This document shows, in pieces, positions 63,611 to 64,000 of a stretch of 64,000 bases of DNA (positions are counted from its first letter, which is position 1; every line of letters starts with the position of its first letter). Location of the stretch: positions 665,384 through 729,383 of the forward strand of contig JAKJHU010000038.1 of the NCBI GenBank assembly GCA_022316685.1, given 5' to 3'. A program made the position numbers and the translations under genes. The notes beneath the pieces were generated by a model, which ran no database searches, was not told where the DNA came from, and saw nothing but the letters and a program-made list of their open reading frames with translations. This DNA is from Progne subis subis. Lineage: Eukaryota > Chordata > Aves > Passeriformes > Hirundinidae.

Positions 63611-64000
63611 GAAATGATTCACCTCTGAAAGGCTTCAGGGTCTGAGAAGCTGAACACATCATTGTTCAGGTGGTCATTGGTTAGGAAATTGCTGGTGCCT
63701 GTGTAATCAGCACTCCTGTGGTAGTTAACGATCTAAAAAGGTTTGTTCTGAATGATGTGGGACAACAGCAATGTGCATAAGATGGCTTCTCTCAATCATA
63801 GTTTGCTCAGCCTGGTGCTTGTAAAAATATAGTGAGCTAAATGGCGGAGAGACAAACTGCTACATTGAGGAGGTCTTTTAAAAACAAAATTCTTTTCTAT
63901 GATGGATTTGACATCTAAAGTAAAAGAAGAACAACTGTTTCAGCTTAAAAAGCTGTGGTTAGATGTTGCAAAAGTATCGTATTTATATATTTATTTTGCA

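Larger units (their letters stand above)
44424..64000 (+). other. OLA1: OLA1 intron 4, incomplete (at least 19.5 kb)
   Basis: From the exon 4 donor to the window edge I recognise no exon encoding the next conserved OLA1 segment, so the window ends inside this intron. It is AT-rich with several GC-richer patches (44820-45070, 47060-47260, 56400-56860, 58500-58700) that have no coding signature. Embedded features are a tRNA-like pseudogene, homopolymers, a 12-C run at 51567-51578, a doubled TTCCACATTAATA near 54963, and a CR1 relic. Confidence 0.75.

Noticed and set aside
1..64000. CRISPR arrays, operons, bacterial promoters or riboswitches
   Set aside because: The sequence is animal nuclear DNA with spliced genes; no spaced direct-repeat arrays or bacterial gene organisation are present.

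Overview
The window is vertebrate nuclear DNA, almost certainly from a bird. Coding exons are short and widely separated by long AT-rich introns and intergenic DNA. One well-preserved CR1 LINE 3' end (32695-33082) and a degraded opposite-strand one (63535-63610) are avian/sauropsid hallmarks, and a solo-LTR-like element lies near 16.4-16.9 kb. Two protein-coding genes are supported, arranged head to head about 28 kb apart: SP9 on the minus strand and OLA1 on the plus strand. The same SP9-OLA1 adjacency is known from human 2q31.1, which independently supports both names.

Layout. 1-2977 is SP9 downstream flank, with a 145-base tract made only of G and T, a GC-rich island and three perfect POU octamers. 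2978-5305 is SP9: a likely 3'UTR, a large coding exon carrying the Buttonhead box and three C2H2 fingers, a 715-bp intron, and a seven-codon first exon. 5306-5760 is its TATA-less CpG-island promoter with two CCAAT boxes. 5761-32694 is intergenic. Its SP9-proximal 5-6 kb holds two further GC islands (7.04-7.46 and 10.0-10.27 kb) and AT-rich, motif-dense blocks that look like developmental enhancers. The rest is largely featureless apart from the LTR, a GC-distinct block, a local duplication and a long foldback.

33083-64000 is the 5' part of OLA1: a CpG promoter with GC boxes directly after the CR1 end, a non-coding exon, three coding exons (codons 1-124 plus one base), and introns of 1.7, 8.8 and more than 19.5 kb. 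The gene runs off the window inside intron 4, where no further exon was recognised. That intron holds a tRNA-Lys-like pseudogene, several homopolymer tracts and the CR1 relic.

The two genes are not functionally linked. SP9 is a developmental transcription factor (limb ectodermal ridge, ventral forebrain), whereas OLA1 is a ubiquitous YchF-type ATPase. The regulatory-looking DNA clusters on the SP9 side. I found no convincing new gene system. The most structured unexplained signals are the foldback at 30369-30475, the G/T-only tract at 281-425, and the 55-bp tandem duplication in the OLA1 promoter next to the CR1 end.
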